From contig CBDUVB010000007.1 in the NCBI GenBank assembly GCA_965370555.1, forward strand, positions 6,546 through 70,545: 64,000 nt of DNA, read 5' to 3'. This stretch comes from JAJOKK01 sp965370555. Lineage in GTDB: Bacteria; Bipolaricaulota; Bipolaricaulia; UBA7950; UBA9294. Of the stretch, positions 32,983 through 41,057 are shown piece after piece; within the stretch, counting starts at the first letter, position 1, and the number at the start of each line of letters is the position of its first letter. Below the pieces are notes generated by a model, which saw nothing but the letters and a program-made list of their open reading frames with translations, searched no databases and was not told the DNA's origin. A program made the position numbers and the translations under genes.

Positions 32983-34583
32983 ACTCCCTCCTTGACTGTC
33001 ACTCCGCCCATGAGCAATCCGATCGTCTCCCGGTCGAGCTCAGCCGGTGAGGCGATGGTCATGAAACGGCCTTCGTACATGATGGCAATCCTATCGGAGA
33101 GGGCAAGGACCTCGTCAAGGTCGGCCGACACGAGCAGGATAGCGCGGCCGTTGTTGCGCATCTCGACGAGGAGATCGCGGATGTATTGAGCGGAGCCGAT
33201 ATCCAATCCCCGCGTCGGCTGCGCAGCGACGATAATATCAGGGTTCTTGGCGAGTTCCCGTCCAACAATCAGCTTCTGTTGGTTCCCTCCGGAGAGGCTC
33301 TTCGCCGGAGCGCCCGGCCCTGTAGCCTGAATGTCAAAGCGTTCCATCAGCTCCCGCACGTGTTGATTGATCTTCCCCCATCGGAGAAACGACATCGGCC
33401 CACGAAATTCCTCCCACCGGTGCACCCCAAGGATCGCGTTCTCAGCCAGGGTAAACGGGAGGATGAGCCCCAGCTCCCACCGGTCCTCGGGGATATGCGC
33501 CACACCGAGACGGTAGATCTCCCGGGGATCCTTCCCGAGGATGTTCGTCCCGTTGATCGTGGCAACCCCACTCGTGGGGACGCGAAGGCCGGTCAACGAC
33601 TCGACAAGCTCGGTCTGCCCGTTCCCCTCCACACCAGCCACACCGAAGATCTCACCTGCATGGACGTCGAACGAAAGGTCCTCTACCGCAATCTCGCCGG
33701 TGTCACCGCGTGCCGTCAGATTCTCTACATGCAAAATACTCGGACCTGATTTCATCTCTTCTACACGTGCGCTCTCTCGGTGGGGAAGCTCTTCTTCCGT
33801 CAGTTCAACTGCTCTTACCTCAGTGTCGATCATCTTGCCGACCATCAACCGCGCCAGCTGTTCCGTGGTAGCATCGGCGGTCCTCAAGTCTCCCACCATC
33901 TCCCCGTGCCGGAGGACAACTACCCGGTCGGTGACCGAGCCGACCTCCTTCAACTTATGAGTGATGAGGATGATCGATTTCCCGTCCTCCCGCAGACGAC
34001 GCAAAAGGGCAAACAACTCGTCCACCTCGAGCGGGGTCAAGACCGAGGTCGGCTCATCGAGGATCAACAGATCGACATCACGGGAAAGGACCTTGAGAAC
34101 CTCCACCCGCTGCTGTTCACCCACGGCGAGCTTCTCCACCGGCACATCGAGCGGAACATGAAGCCCACTCTCTTCCATCAACTGCTCGAGGTGCTTCTTC
34201 GTGTTAGCAAGTTGAACCGTACTAAAGGGGTGTTCATGGCTCAGGGCAACATTCTCGGCGGCGGTGAAGGTGCCGACCAACGCGAAGTGCTGGTAGACCA
34301 TACCTATTCCGAAGTCGAGCGCTTCACGCGGGCTCCCAAACCGGACCGGTCCACGGGGTGAGATGACCCGTCCCTCTGTCGGTGGGAGGAGGCCGGAGAG
34401 TATCTTGGTTAACGTTGTCTTTCCCGCGCCGTTCTCTCCCAGCAGTCCGATGATCTCACTCGGATGAATTTCAAGCGTGGCTTTCTTCAGCGCGACCGTC
34501 CCGTCGGAGTAGACCTTGGTGATCTCCTCCGCCCGCAGGAAGAATTCCTGCTCCTCTTTTGCTTTCACAGTCGACTCTGTCAT
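32979..34583 (-). CDS. Nucleoside ABC transporter ATPase with two ATP-binding domains
   Basis: A 534-residue tandem ATPase. The first domain has GENGAGKTT, YQHFALV, LAVGEQQRVEVLKVLSR and LILDEPTSVLTPLE; the second has GVEGNGQTEL (a degenerate Walker A), LSGGNQQKLIVGRELAK and a Walker B in which the catalytic acid is replaced (IIVAAQPTRGLD). This asymmetry is usual for the YufO/RbsA-type family. The start at ATG 34583 has GGGGG upstream. It energises the two permeases downstream. Confidence 0.94.
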   Translation of the reverse strand: MTESTVKAKEEQEFFLRAEEITKVYSDGTVALKKATLEIHPSEIIGLLGENGAGKTTLTKILSGLLPPTEGRVISPRGPVRFGSPREALDFGIGMVYQHFALVGTFTAAENVALSHEHPFSTVQLANTKKHLEQLMEESGLHVPLDVPVEKLAVGEQQRVEVLKVLSRDVDLLILDEPTSVLTPLEVDELFALLRRLREDGKSIILITHKLKEVGSVTDRVVVLRHGEMVGDLRTADATTEQLARLMVGKMIDTEVRAVELTEEELPHRESARVEEMKSGPSILHVENLTARGDTGEIAVEDLSFDVHAGEIFGVAGVEGNGQTELVESLTGLRVPTSGVATINGTNILGKDPREIYRLGVAHIPEDRWELGLILPFTLAENAILGVHRWEEFRGPMSFLRWGKINQHVRELMERFDIQATGPGAPAKSLSGGNQQKLIVGRELAKNPDIIVAAQPTRGLDIGSAQYIRDLLVEMRNNGRAILLVSADLDEVLALSDRIAIMYEGRFMTIASPAELDRETIGLLMGGVTVKEGV

Positions 34584-34621
34584 GCACGCCCCCAAACTTA
34601 CTCCCTGATACGGGTGAGAAA

Positions 34622-34651
34622 CGGGGAGAGGAGATATATCCCCTCTCCCCG
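34622..34651 (-). terminator. Intercistronic hairpin between the binding-protein and ATPase genes
   Basis: A perfect 10-bp stem, CGGGGAGAGG (34622-34631) with CCTCTCCCCG (34642-34651), lies between the two genes; on the minus strand a TTTCTC tract follows. It probably lowers expression of the transporter relative to the binding protein or protects the upstream mRNA. Confidence 0.65.
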
Positions 34652-34676
34652 CAGTTTATAAGCGATCGATCACTTG

Positions 34677-35852
34677 CTACGGCGCACCAATGGTGTATTC
34701 CGCTCGCACGGCGGCCATCTCGGCACCGGTATCCGCGGTTGGAACGACGATCGTCCCATCAAGAACCCCTGCTTCGAGTTCAGCCACAGCATCCCAGATC
34801 CAAGCAGGAACAGTCATCCGGTTCTGCGCCCAGTTGGCGATAATCGTGTAGAAATCATCGGCCTGGACAGCTCCACCATCGATACCGAACTGGATGAAGT
34901 CGGCCAAATCGCCGATTTTGCTGATAGCCACACCGCCCTCGGCGAGACCAAGGCTGATAACACCAGGTTGGAACGTACCCTCTGCAACGGCCTTCACCGC
35001 GTCGTAACAACCCACATCGACGCGCTTCATTCCGCTAGCGAGGCCGTGTAGTCCGTTACCGAGGTAGTCTTGGTTCGCGTCCACACCAAAGAAATATGGA
35101 GGACCAAACGTCGTTCCTGCGGTGTCATGGAACTCGGTGACCGCTTCCAGGTCTCCGATCCCCAATGGACCGGCCACGTTGTAGATGGCAACCGCGCCCT
35201 GGGAGAGCATGGCCTCACTCGCCGCCTTACCCAACGCGATATCGCTGAACGTTCCGGTGTAGGTATACAACAGTCCGACATCCGGGGTGGTCCCCTTCAC
35301 TTCCGCGTACTTCTTGATTCCCCAATCGATCCCGAAGCGATAGCCGGCCTCGAAGTGGTATAGGACCGGGATCTCGATTCCGAGAACTACACCGACGTAG
35401 TCGTATCCGTACTCCGCCGCGGCCATCGCACCGAGTGCGCCGACCAACGCCGACATCTCATTCTCGCGGAAGACGATGTTCATGATGTTCGGACCCGTGA
35501 TCCAACCGACATCGATGATCGCGAACTTCTGCTCCGGGAATTCTGCTGCTGCGGTTGCGAGTGCATCCCCAAGCAGGAACCCGACGCAGATGATGAGATC
35601 AAACTCGCCGGTACGGGCCACGTTGCGCAGGTTCGGCAGGTAGTCCGCCGCTGTCGCGCACTGGATCTCGACCATATCGTATCCGAAGTCCTCCGCCGCC
35701 TCATCCGTCCCCTTGAAGCCCATGTCGTTGAACGAGAGGTCTCCTCGTCCGCCAACGTCCAGTACCACAGCGACCTTGCCCTTCCCCAGACCGATCATTC
35801 CGACCAGGGAAACGCCCAACACCACGACCAGAAGCATGGTCAATACTCTTTT
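34677..35852 (-). CDS. BMP/Med-family ABC substrate-binding protein (nucleoside)
   Basis: A 391-residue exported protein. GTG at 35852 (SD AAGGAGG) begins the signal peptide VKRVLTMLLVVVLGVSLVGMIG. It has the family strands VAVVLDVGGRGDLSFNDMGFKGTDEA, LIICVGFLLGDALATAA and IDVGWITGPNIMNIVFRENEMSALVGALGA. BMP proteins such as PnrA and NupN bind purine or pyrimidine nucleosides. No lipobox cysteine is seen, unlike in many relatives. It heads the operon and has a strong promoter. Confidence 0.93.
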   Translation of the reverse strand, partial: KRVLTMLLVVVLGVSLVGMIGLGKGKVAVVLDVGGRGDLSFNDMGFKGTDEAAEDFGYDMVEIQCATAADYLPNLRNVARTGEFDLIICVGFLLGDALATAAAEFPEQKFAIIDVGWITGPNIMNIVFRENEMSALVGALGAMAAAEYGYDYVGVVLGIEIPVLYHFEAGYRFGIDWGIKKYAEVKGTTPDVGLLYTYTGTFSDIALGKAASEAMLSQGAVAIYNVAGPLGIGDLEAVTEFHDTAGTTFGPPYFFGVDANQDYLGNGLHGLASGMKRVDVGCYDAVKAVAEGTFQPGVISLGLAEGGVAISKIGDLADFIQFGIDGGAVQADDFYTIIANWAQNRMTVPAWIWDAVAELEAGVLDGTIVVPTADTGAEMAAVRAEYTIGAP

Positions 35853-35915
35853 CACGAATGCCTCCTTATTCCTCCTATCTGGCACTGGCCAACCCAGCAC
35901 CGATCTGTATTCTCT

Positions 35916-35944
35916 ATTCTATTCATTTGAGGGGTCCAAGACAA
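35916..35944 (-). promoter_or_regulatory. Promoter of the BMP-type nucleoside importer operon
   Basis: TTGTCT (35939-35944), 17 bp, TAGAAT (35916-35921) on the minus strand, with a leader of about 57 nt. Confidence 0.65.
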
Positions 35945-35980
35945 AGCCTGCTGGCGAACGTCGAGGAACTGAATGACGCG

Positions 35981-36526
35981 CTAACGGAACATCCTTCGTA
36001 GCTCGTCACGCAGGGACTGCAGGGCGATCCTTAGCTTGACGAAGAAGCGAAGATGGGGTGACCGCGGCCACTTCCACACGATCCCCACCACCGCCAGAAC
36101 GACCCCGACAGTGAACAAAAAGTGAACAAGACCCGATGAGAGACTCAGGACGATCGCGATCAGAATGATGACGAGACAGAGAGCAAGGTCGACAGCGGTG
36201 CACGCTCGCGCCTGTTCGCGGATCGTGTTGCGCAACCGGCGATAGGCGAGACGAATCTTATCCGAAAACCGTCCCTCGATTCCCCGCGGCCACTTCCACA
36301 GAAGGCCGATCAACCCGAGCACGATCAACAGATCGACCAGGTTCCCAATGACACCAAGAGCAACCCCCAGCACGCCCCCCAGGACAAGGAGAGCAAGCGC
36401 CAACACAAATAGAGCGAACGATAACGGAGAGACGAAGATCGCTGTGAAGATAATCCCTAACGGCAAGAGGAACGGCAACAAGAGGAGAAACAGAAGCATG
36501 CGTACGATCCAGGCAAAGAGGATCAT
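35981..36526 (-). CDS. Membrane protein with an internal duplication
   Basis: A 181-residue protein not matched to a family. It has a long hydrophobic N-terminal part (about 1-75, three or more helices), a basic amphipathic stretch, a second hydrophobic hairpin (about 112-150) and a basic tail. Two halves each end with the same phrase: GLLWKWPR (about 74-81) followed by a basic helix, and GIVWKWPR (about 147-154) followed by a similar helix (IRLAYRRLRNTIRE against LRIALQSLRDELRR). This points to a tandem duplication. Orientation suggests both basic helices face the cytoplasm. Confidence 0.65.
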   Translation of the reverse strand: MILFAWIVRMLLFLLLLPFLLPLGIIFTAIFVSPLSFALFVLALALLVLGGVLGVALGVIGNLVDLLIVLGLIGLLWKWPRGIEGRFSDKIRLAYRRLRNTIREQARACTAVDLALCLVIILIAIVLSLSSGLVHFLFTVGVVLAVVGIVWKWPRSPHLRFFVKLRIALQSLRDELRRMFR

Positions 36527-36581
36527 CGCTCTTCCGCCTCCATCCCTTTACGGAAAGATACGCTGCCTGTTCTTTGTGGCA

Positions 36582-37079
36582 TCAGATGAACCGAGCGATC
36601 TCCGAAAGGGAAAGTCGAGGCGTCGGTGTTGACACCTCCGCTGGATGGCCGATGGGGATGATCGCCATTAGCTCCTCACCTTCTCTTGCTCCGAGGAATC
36701 GTTCGATCTCCTTGTCACACGCCCTTCCCATCCAGCACGCACCCAGACCGAGGGAGTGAATAGCCAACAGGATATTCTCGATCGCCGCCCCGATCCCCTG
36801 CACGTCCTTCAGTTCATCGTAACCTGCCTCTTTATCAAGTAAAACGGCGAGGGTAACCGGGGTCGCGGCCACCAATCCCTGCTGAGGGAAGAGCGTTGCG
36901 AGCTCGCTGCGCTTGGATTCGCTCTCGATAATCACGAACCGCCACGGCTGCGTGTTCTTCCCTGACGGGGCGAAACGGCCGGCCTCCAGGATCGCTTCGA
37001 TCTGCTCGCGCGAGACCGGGGCGTCCGTATAACGGCGGACGGAACGCCGCGCCTGGATCGCCTTCAATACGTCATTCAT
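36582..37079 (-). CDS. Nitroreductase-family flavoprotein
   Basis: A 165-residue FMN-binding nitroreductase-like protein. It has AIQARRSVRRYTDAPVSREQIEAILEAGRFAPSGKNTQPWRF, where RRSVR and APS bind FMN, and a C-terminal GLGACWMG and IPIGHP. Substrates of the family vary widely (nitroaromatics, quinones, flavins). ATG at 37079 has SD GGAGGA; the longer frame to 37121 covers the -10. Confidence 0.9.
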   Translation of the reverse strand: MNDVLKAIQARRSVRRYTDAPVSREQIEAILEAGRFAPSGKNTQPWRFVIIESESKRSELATLFPQQGLVAATPVTLAVLLDKEAGYDELKDVQGIGAAIENILLAIHSLGLGACWMGRACDKEIERFLGAREGEELMAIIPIGHPAEVSTPTPRLSLSEIARFI

Positions 37080-37103
37080 CCTTCCTCCTCCATTCAAGAG
37101 AGC

Positions 37104-37112
37104 ATTATAGCA
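37104..37112 (-). promoter_or_regulatory. Extended -10 of the nitroreductase gene
   Basis: TGCTATAAT on the minus strand (37104-37112) forms an extended -10 element; no good -35 is seen at normal spacing. The leader would be about 18 nt. Confidence 0.45.
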
Positions 37113-37162
37113 GTAGATCATCAGCTATCGCCAATCGCTAAAGGAGCGATGGAATCGAGGGT

Positions 37163-37191
37163 TTGAAAACGTAACAGTGTGATGTTAAGCT
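37163..37191 (+). promoter_or_regulatory. tldD promoter with TAACA-N6-TGTTA operator
   Basis: TTGAAA (37163-37168), 17 bp, TAAGCT (37186-37191). The spacer holds the perfect dyad TAACA (37172-37176) GTGTGA TGTTA (37183-37187). The same dyad stands at the same distance from the -35 in the promoter at 39986-40014. Confidence 0.7.
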
Positions 37192-37221
37192 GGGTGAATC
37201 GCTATAAGGAGGTCAGCAAAC

Positions 37222-38598
37222 GTGGAGCAAAACATCAAACAGGCCATTGCAAAGAGCAGCGCCGACTACACCGAAATCCGGCTCGAACGGGCGCTTCGCA
37301 GCCAGGTCCTCTTCCAAAAGGACAAACTGGAGAACCTGGAGTCGTCGAGCGAGGTTGGTGGTATCGTCCGAGCATTGAAGGATGGAGGGTGGGGAATCGC
37401 TGTCTTCAACAATATTTCTCAGTTATCGGATAAGGTGAGTGAGGCGACACGCGCGGCAAGTCTCGTCGCCGCACACAGCGACGCGCCAGTTGAACTCGCC
37501 GAGGTTCCGTCCGTGCAGGAGACGGTCCGCGCCGATCTGAAAAACGATTTTCGCTCCATCCCTCTCAAAGAGAAGAAGGAACTCGCCGAAACCTACAATA
37601 GGATCATCCTCTCTCACGACAAGAGGATCGCCTCTTCGCAGGTTCGCTACACCGATTCCTTCCGCGAGGTGACCTTTGCCAATTCCGAGGGGACGTTTCT
37701 CACGCAGGAGATCCCGGATATCACCCTCCTCCTCGTCGCGGTCGCCAGCGACGGGGGAGCGAACATCCAGCAGGGGTTCGAGTCGATCGGGGAGGCAAGC
37801 GGGTTCGACCTCGTGCTCCGACGTGAAGAAGAGGCCCGCAGTGTCGCACAACGGGCGATCGATCTCCTCAGCGCAAAGCCAGTCGATGGTGGACAGTACA
37901 CGACCATCCTCGACCCCTACCTCGCCGGGGTCTTCATCCACGAGGCGTTCGGCCACTTTTGCGAGGCCGACTTCCTGTTCAAGAACGAGCGATTGAGCAA
38001 GATCATGACCCTCGGCACCAGGTTTGGGGGTGAGATGCTGAACGTGGTCGATGACGGGTACATGCCCGGCCTGCGCGGGAACATCCCGTACGACGATGAA
38101 GGGGTCGCGCGCGCGAAGACGCACCTGATCACCAAGGGCATCCTGACAAGCCTCCTTCACTCGCGGGAGACTGCAAAGAAGATGAGGGTCGCTCCAACCG
38201 GAAACGCTCGTGCCATATCCTACGAGCACGAACCGATCGTCCGCATGACAAACACCTACATCGAGAACGGAGATCACGCTTTCGATGAGATGCTCTCCGG
38301 GATCGATCGCGGAATCTACGCGATAAAGGCCTACGGCGGACAGACCGTCTTCGAGCAGTTCACCTTCTCCGCTGCCTACGCCTACGAAATCCGAAACGGA
38401 GAGGTGGGAGGAATGCTGAAGGACGTAGTCCTGACCGGGAACCTCTTCGAGACGCTCCGCTCGATCGACATGATCGGAAACGATCAGCAGATTCACGGGG
38501 GATCCGGCGGTTGCGGCAAGGGGGGGCAGTTCCCTCTTCCTGTCACGGACGGCTCGCCCCACATCCGAATCCAGAACGTAACGATAGGAGGGAAGTAA
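37222..38598 (+). CDS. tldD: Metalloprotease TldD
   Basis: A 458-residue TldD, which with TldE forms a heterodimeric zinc protease that degrades unfolded small peptides and matures microcin B17 in E. coli. The zinc motif is H240-E241-AFG-H245 followed by FCEAD, and the third ligand cysteine is in GGCGKGGQFP near the C terminus. GTG at 37222 follows SD AAGGAGG. The gene overlaps tldE by one base (TAATG) and has a dyad operator in its promoter. Confidence 0.95.
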   Translation: MEQNIKQAIAKSSADYTEIRLERALRSQVLFQKDKLENLESSSEVGGIVRALKDGGWGIAVFNNISQLSDKVSEATRAASLVAAHSDAPVELAEVPSVQETVRADLKNDFRSIPLKEKKELAETYNRIILSHDKRIASSQVRYTDSFREVTFANSEGTFLTQEIPDITLLLVAVASDGGANIQQGFESIGEASGFDLVLRREEEARSVAQRAIDLLSAKPVDGGQYTTILDPYLAGVFIHEAFGHFCEADFLFKNERLSKIMTLGTRFGGEMLNVVDDGYMPGLRGNIPYDDEGVARAKTHLITKGILTSLLHSRETAKKMRVAPTGNARAISYEHEPIVRMTNTYIENGDHAFDEMLSGIDRGIYAIKAYGGQTVFEQFTFSAAYAYEIRNGEVGGMLKDVVLTGNLFETLRSIDMIGNDQQIHGGSGGCGKGGQFPLPVTDGSPHIRIQNVTIGGK

Positions 38599-39920
38599 TG
38601 GAGGGCTTGCTCAAAACGCTGAAAGAGAAGGTCGATCAAGCAGAGGTCTATCACCTGAAGACCAGCACCGTTCCAGTCGCGTTTCACTCTGGAAAGCTCG
38701 AATCGATCAAGAACAAAGCTATCGAAGGGATGGCATTGCGCGTGATCGATGGCGGCCGCCTCGGGTTCGCCACCACCACCGATATGAAGGATCCTTCGGA
38801 GTTGGTCGCCGCAGCGATCGCCTCCGCCGCCTTCGGCGAAGAGACCGTTTTCAGCTTCCCGATGGCAGCAGATCCGACTCACCCCAAGGTGCACGACCGA
38901 GCTATCACCGATCTCTCCGAGGAAGAGATGATAGCGATCGGGGAGGGAGTGATAACCAAGCTACACGATGCCGAGCCGGAAGCGGATGTTAACCTCACCA
39001 TCGCCAAGGCCATAGAGACGGTAGAAATTCGCAACACCGCCGGGTGCGAGGTGGATGAGGAACGAACGCGCTTCTCACTATGGGTGGAGGCAGGGAAGAC
39101 ACGCAAGGGAGACATCTTCCTCCTCTTCGCCGGGGATGACGCGCGCTTCCAAAAGGATCTCTCTGTCGATGTGCTCGTCGACCGCCTTATCCGTTACCTC
39201 GGATACGGGGAGAAGATCGTTCCTGCGCCTTCGAAGAAACTCCCAGTCGTCTTCACCCCGGACGGAGCAATCGCGCTCCTCCTCTCTCTCCTGGTCGGGT
39301 TCAACGGAAAATCGGTCCACATGGGGATATCTCCGTTGAAGGATCGGGTCGGAGAGAAGGTGTTCGATCCCCGTTTCTCACTCACGGACGACGGGACCCT
39401 CCCCCACGGACCGCGGAGCAGTGGGTTCGACGACGAGGGAACACCTACCAAACGCACCCCTCTTGTGTCAGACGGCGTTATCAACGGTTTTCTCTATGAT
39501 CTTAGGACCGCTGCCCTCGCCGAAGCCACGCCGACCGGAAACGGGTACAAGGGTGGCCTGTTCGGAAGCGGCGGATTCCGCACCCCGCCAAGTATCGGAG
39601 TAGGGAACGTCCTCGTTTCCGTGGGAGATAAGGATGAGAACGAGATCATCAATGGAATCGAGGAGGGACTACTCGTGGAGAGTGTCCTCGGACTGGGACA
39701 GGGGAACATCAACACAGGGGAGTTCTCGAACAACGTGGCAGTGGCGTTCAAGATCGAACGCGGGAAGATCGTCGGCCGCGTGAAGAACACGATGATCGCA
39801 GGGAACACGTACGCCCTGCTTAAGGATCACCTGATCGCCCTTAGTAACGCAGCGGGTTGGACCCATGGGACACTGCATACTCCAGCAATCGCGGTCGACC
39901 AGGTAAACGTCGTTGGGTAG
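38598..39920 (+). CDS. tldE: TldE/PmbA protease subunit
   Basis: A 440-residue partner of TldD with the same fold but no HExxxH motif. Typical parts are AFHSGKLESIKNKAIEGMALRVI, GFATTTDM, VVFTPDGAIALL in place of the zinc-site helix, LYDLRTAALAEATPTGNGYKG and the C-terminal HTPAIAVDQVNVVG. It starts at 38598 on the last base of the tldD stop; the longer frame from 38511 overlaps tldD coding sequence. Confidence 0.94.
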   Translation: MEGLLKTLKEKVDQAEVYHLKTSTVPVAFHSGKLESIKNKAIEGMALRVIDGGRLGFATTTDMKDPSELVAAAIASAAFGEETVFSFPMAADPTHPKVHDRAITDLSEEEMIAIGEGVITKLHDAEPEADVNLTIAKAIETVEIRNTAGCEVDEERTRFSLWVEAGKTRKGDIFLLFAGDDARFQKDLSVDVLVDRLIRYLGYGEKIVPAPSKKLPVVFTPDGAIALLLSLLVGFNGKSVHMGISPLKDRVGEKVFDPRFSLTDDGTLPHGPRSSGFDDEGTPTKRTPLVSDGVINGFLYDLRTAALAEATPTGNGYKGGLFGSGGFRTPPSIGVGNVLVSVGDKDENEIINGIEEGLLVESVLGLGQGNINTGEFSNNVAVAFKIERGKIVGRVKNTMIAGNTYALLKDHLIALSNAAGWTHGTLHTPAIAVDQVNVVG

Positions 39921-39985
39921 GGGTAGAAGGAGAGTAAGGAAAGCGGGAATGGGTCGATAAAAAGAGAGGGAATACCTCTCGGGAC

Positions 39986-40014
39986 TTGACATCGTAACAG
40001 TGTTATGTTATACT
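39986..40014 (+). promoter_or_regulatory. Consensus promoter with TAACA-N6-TGTTA operator before the regulator operon
   Basis: TTGACA (39986-39991), 17 bp, TATACT (40009-40014), an almost perfect sigma70 promoter. The dyad TAACA (39995-39999) GTGTTA TGTTA (40006-40010) fills the spacer and touches the -10, so bound protein would block RNA polymerase. Confidence 0.8.
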
Positions 40015-40048
40015 GCCTATATAACAGCCCACTTGGGAGGTGGCAAGA

Positions 40049-40228
40049 ATGCATCAATCGACCTACGAACTGGAAAAGCTGGCGCAGATGAAACACAAAG
40101 AGCTTCTTGAAAAGGCAGAGAGAAGCAGGAGATTCCGCTTTGCTTGGCTTCGGAAACGGGAGGATCGCCGCCCCATTGCACTCTCCTCTTATTCCGCAAG
40201 TAAATCGACCTGCAACAGTTGCGCATAA
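40049..40228 (+). CDS. Small basic protein with Ser/Cys-rich tail
   Basis: A 59-residue product starting at ATG 40049 behind SD GGGAGGTGG. The first 40 residues are a charged helix (LEKLAQMKHKELLEKAERSRR) of the kind seen in short proteins before regulator genes in other bacteria. The last 15 are rich in Ser, Thr and Cys (SSYSASKSTCNSCA). It is the first gene after the consensus promoter and sits before the YhbD-like regulator. Function unknown; it could be a real small protein, a leader or a peptide substrate of TldDE. Confidence 0.55.
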   Translation: MHQSTYELEKLAQMKHKELLEKAERSRRFRFAWLRKREDRRPIALSSYSASKSTCNSCA

Positions 40229-40241
40229 CAGTGTGTTGTTT
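40226..40241 (+). promoter_or_regulatory. Third, imperfect copy of the dyad operator
   Basis: TAACA GTGTGT TGTTT lies 22 bp before the regulator ATG. The AACA/TGTT core is intact, the outer pair is not. No good promoter surrounds it. Confidence 0.45.
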
Positions 40242-40262
40242 TAACGAGTACGGAGGCGGATG

Positions 40263-41057
40263 ATGGACGAAGAGAAGCTGCTCTCGAAGAAGGAGGTCCT
40301 CGAGAAGATGGGGATCTCCTATGGACAGCTCTACCGCTGGAAACGAAAGGGGTTGATTCCGGAGACCTGGTTCATTCGCCGCTCGACGTTCACCGGGCAG
40401 GAGACGTTCTTCCCGCAGGAGAAGATCATCGCGCGGATCGAGAGGATCGTTTCGATGAAGGATGATCACCCCCTCGACGACCTGGCCGATCTGATCACCG
40501 AACAAGTGAACGAGAAGCTGGAAGTCGCCTTCTCCAAACTGCGCAAAATGGGGTGGTTGGACGAGCAGGTAATCCAGATGTGTCACCTAGAAGGGGATAA
40601 GCGAAGCGCCCTCTCGCTCAACGAGACGCTCTGCATCGGGGTGTTGCGACAGCTGAAAGGAACGGCGCGGAAGGAAGAGATCGATCTTACCAAGCGCACC
40701 CTCGACAAGGCTCTGGCCAAGGGACTGATCGATCGGATACGCGAGGAGAAACTCTCCTTGTACATCCTGCGAAAGCGCCTCTCAGCCGTAGGAATCTCCG
40801 CCGAGATCAGTCTCGTCACCATCGCCAATGAGGGGGCGATCTTCGACCCGGATATCGAGGTTGCGCAGTCGCTCGAACTGCACACGATCCTCGAACGGAT
40901 CAAGCTCGATCTCGCCAAGGAGAAGGGCTGCTCAGCCAAGGAGGAGCAAAAACAGGCGGAGAAAGCGCAGAAGCGACTGGAGAAGGCTCAAGAACGGGTT
41001 GAGAGAGCACAGGAGCACGTAGAGGAAGCACAAGAGCGGATGGAGGAGGATCGATGA
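40263..41057 (+). CDS. YhbD-like (DUF4004/MerR-type) transcriptional regulator
   Basis: A 264-residue protein. Residues about 5-70 form a MerR-like winged helix (LLSKKEVLEKMGISYGQLYRWKRKGLIPETWF and the aromatic wing segment with FFPQEKIIARIERI). The middle part is helical, and residues about 215-260 form a long Glu/Gln/Ala-rich coiled coil of repeated KAQ/RAQ/EAQ heptads. B. subtilis yhbD stands next to the bactofilin genes yhbE and yhbF, and here the next gene is a bactofilin. ATG 40263 has the better SD spacing. Likely binds the TAACA-N6-TGTTA sites; this is inferred. Confidence 0.85.
   Translation: MDEEKLLSKKEVLEKMGISYGQLYRWKRKGLIPETWFIRRSTFTGQETFFPQEKIIARIERIVSMKDDHPLDDLADLITEQVNEKLEVAFSKLRKMGWLDEQVIQMCHLEGDKRSALSLNETLCIGVLRQLKGTARKEEIDLTKRTLDKALAKGLIDRIREEKLSLYILRKRLSAVGISAEISLVTIANEGAIFDPDIEVAQSLELHTILERIKLDLAKEKGCSAKEEQKQAEKAQKRLEKAQERVERAQEHVEEAQERMEEDR

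Noticed and set aside
37423..38562. 379-residue open frame opposite tldD
   Set aside because: Fully antisense to tldD, which has a complete family sequence; no ribosome site.
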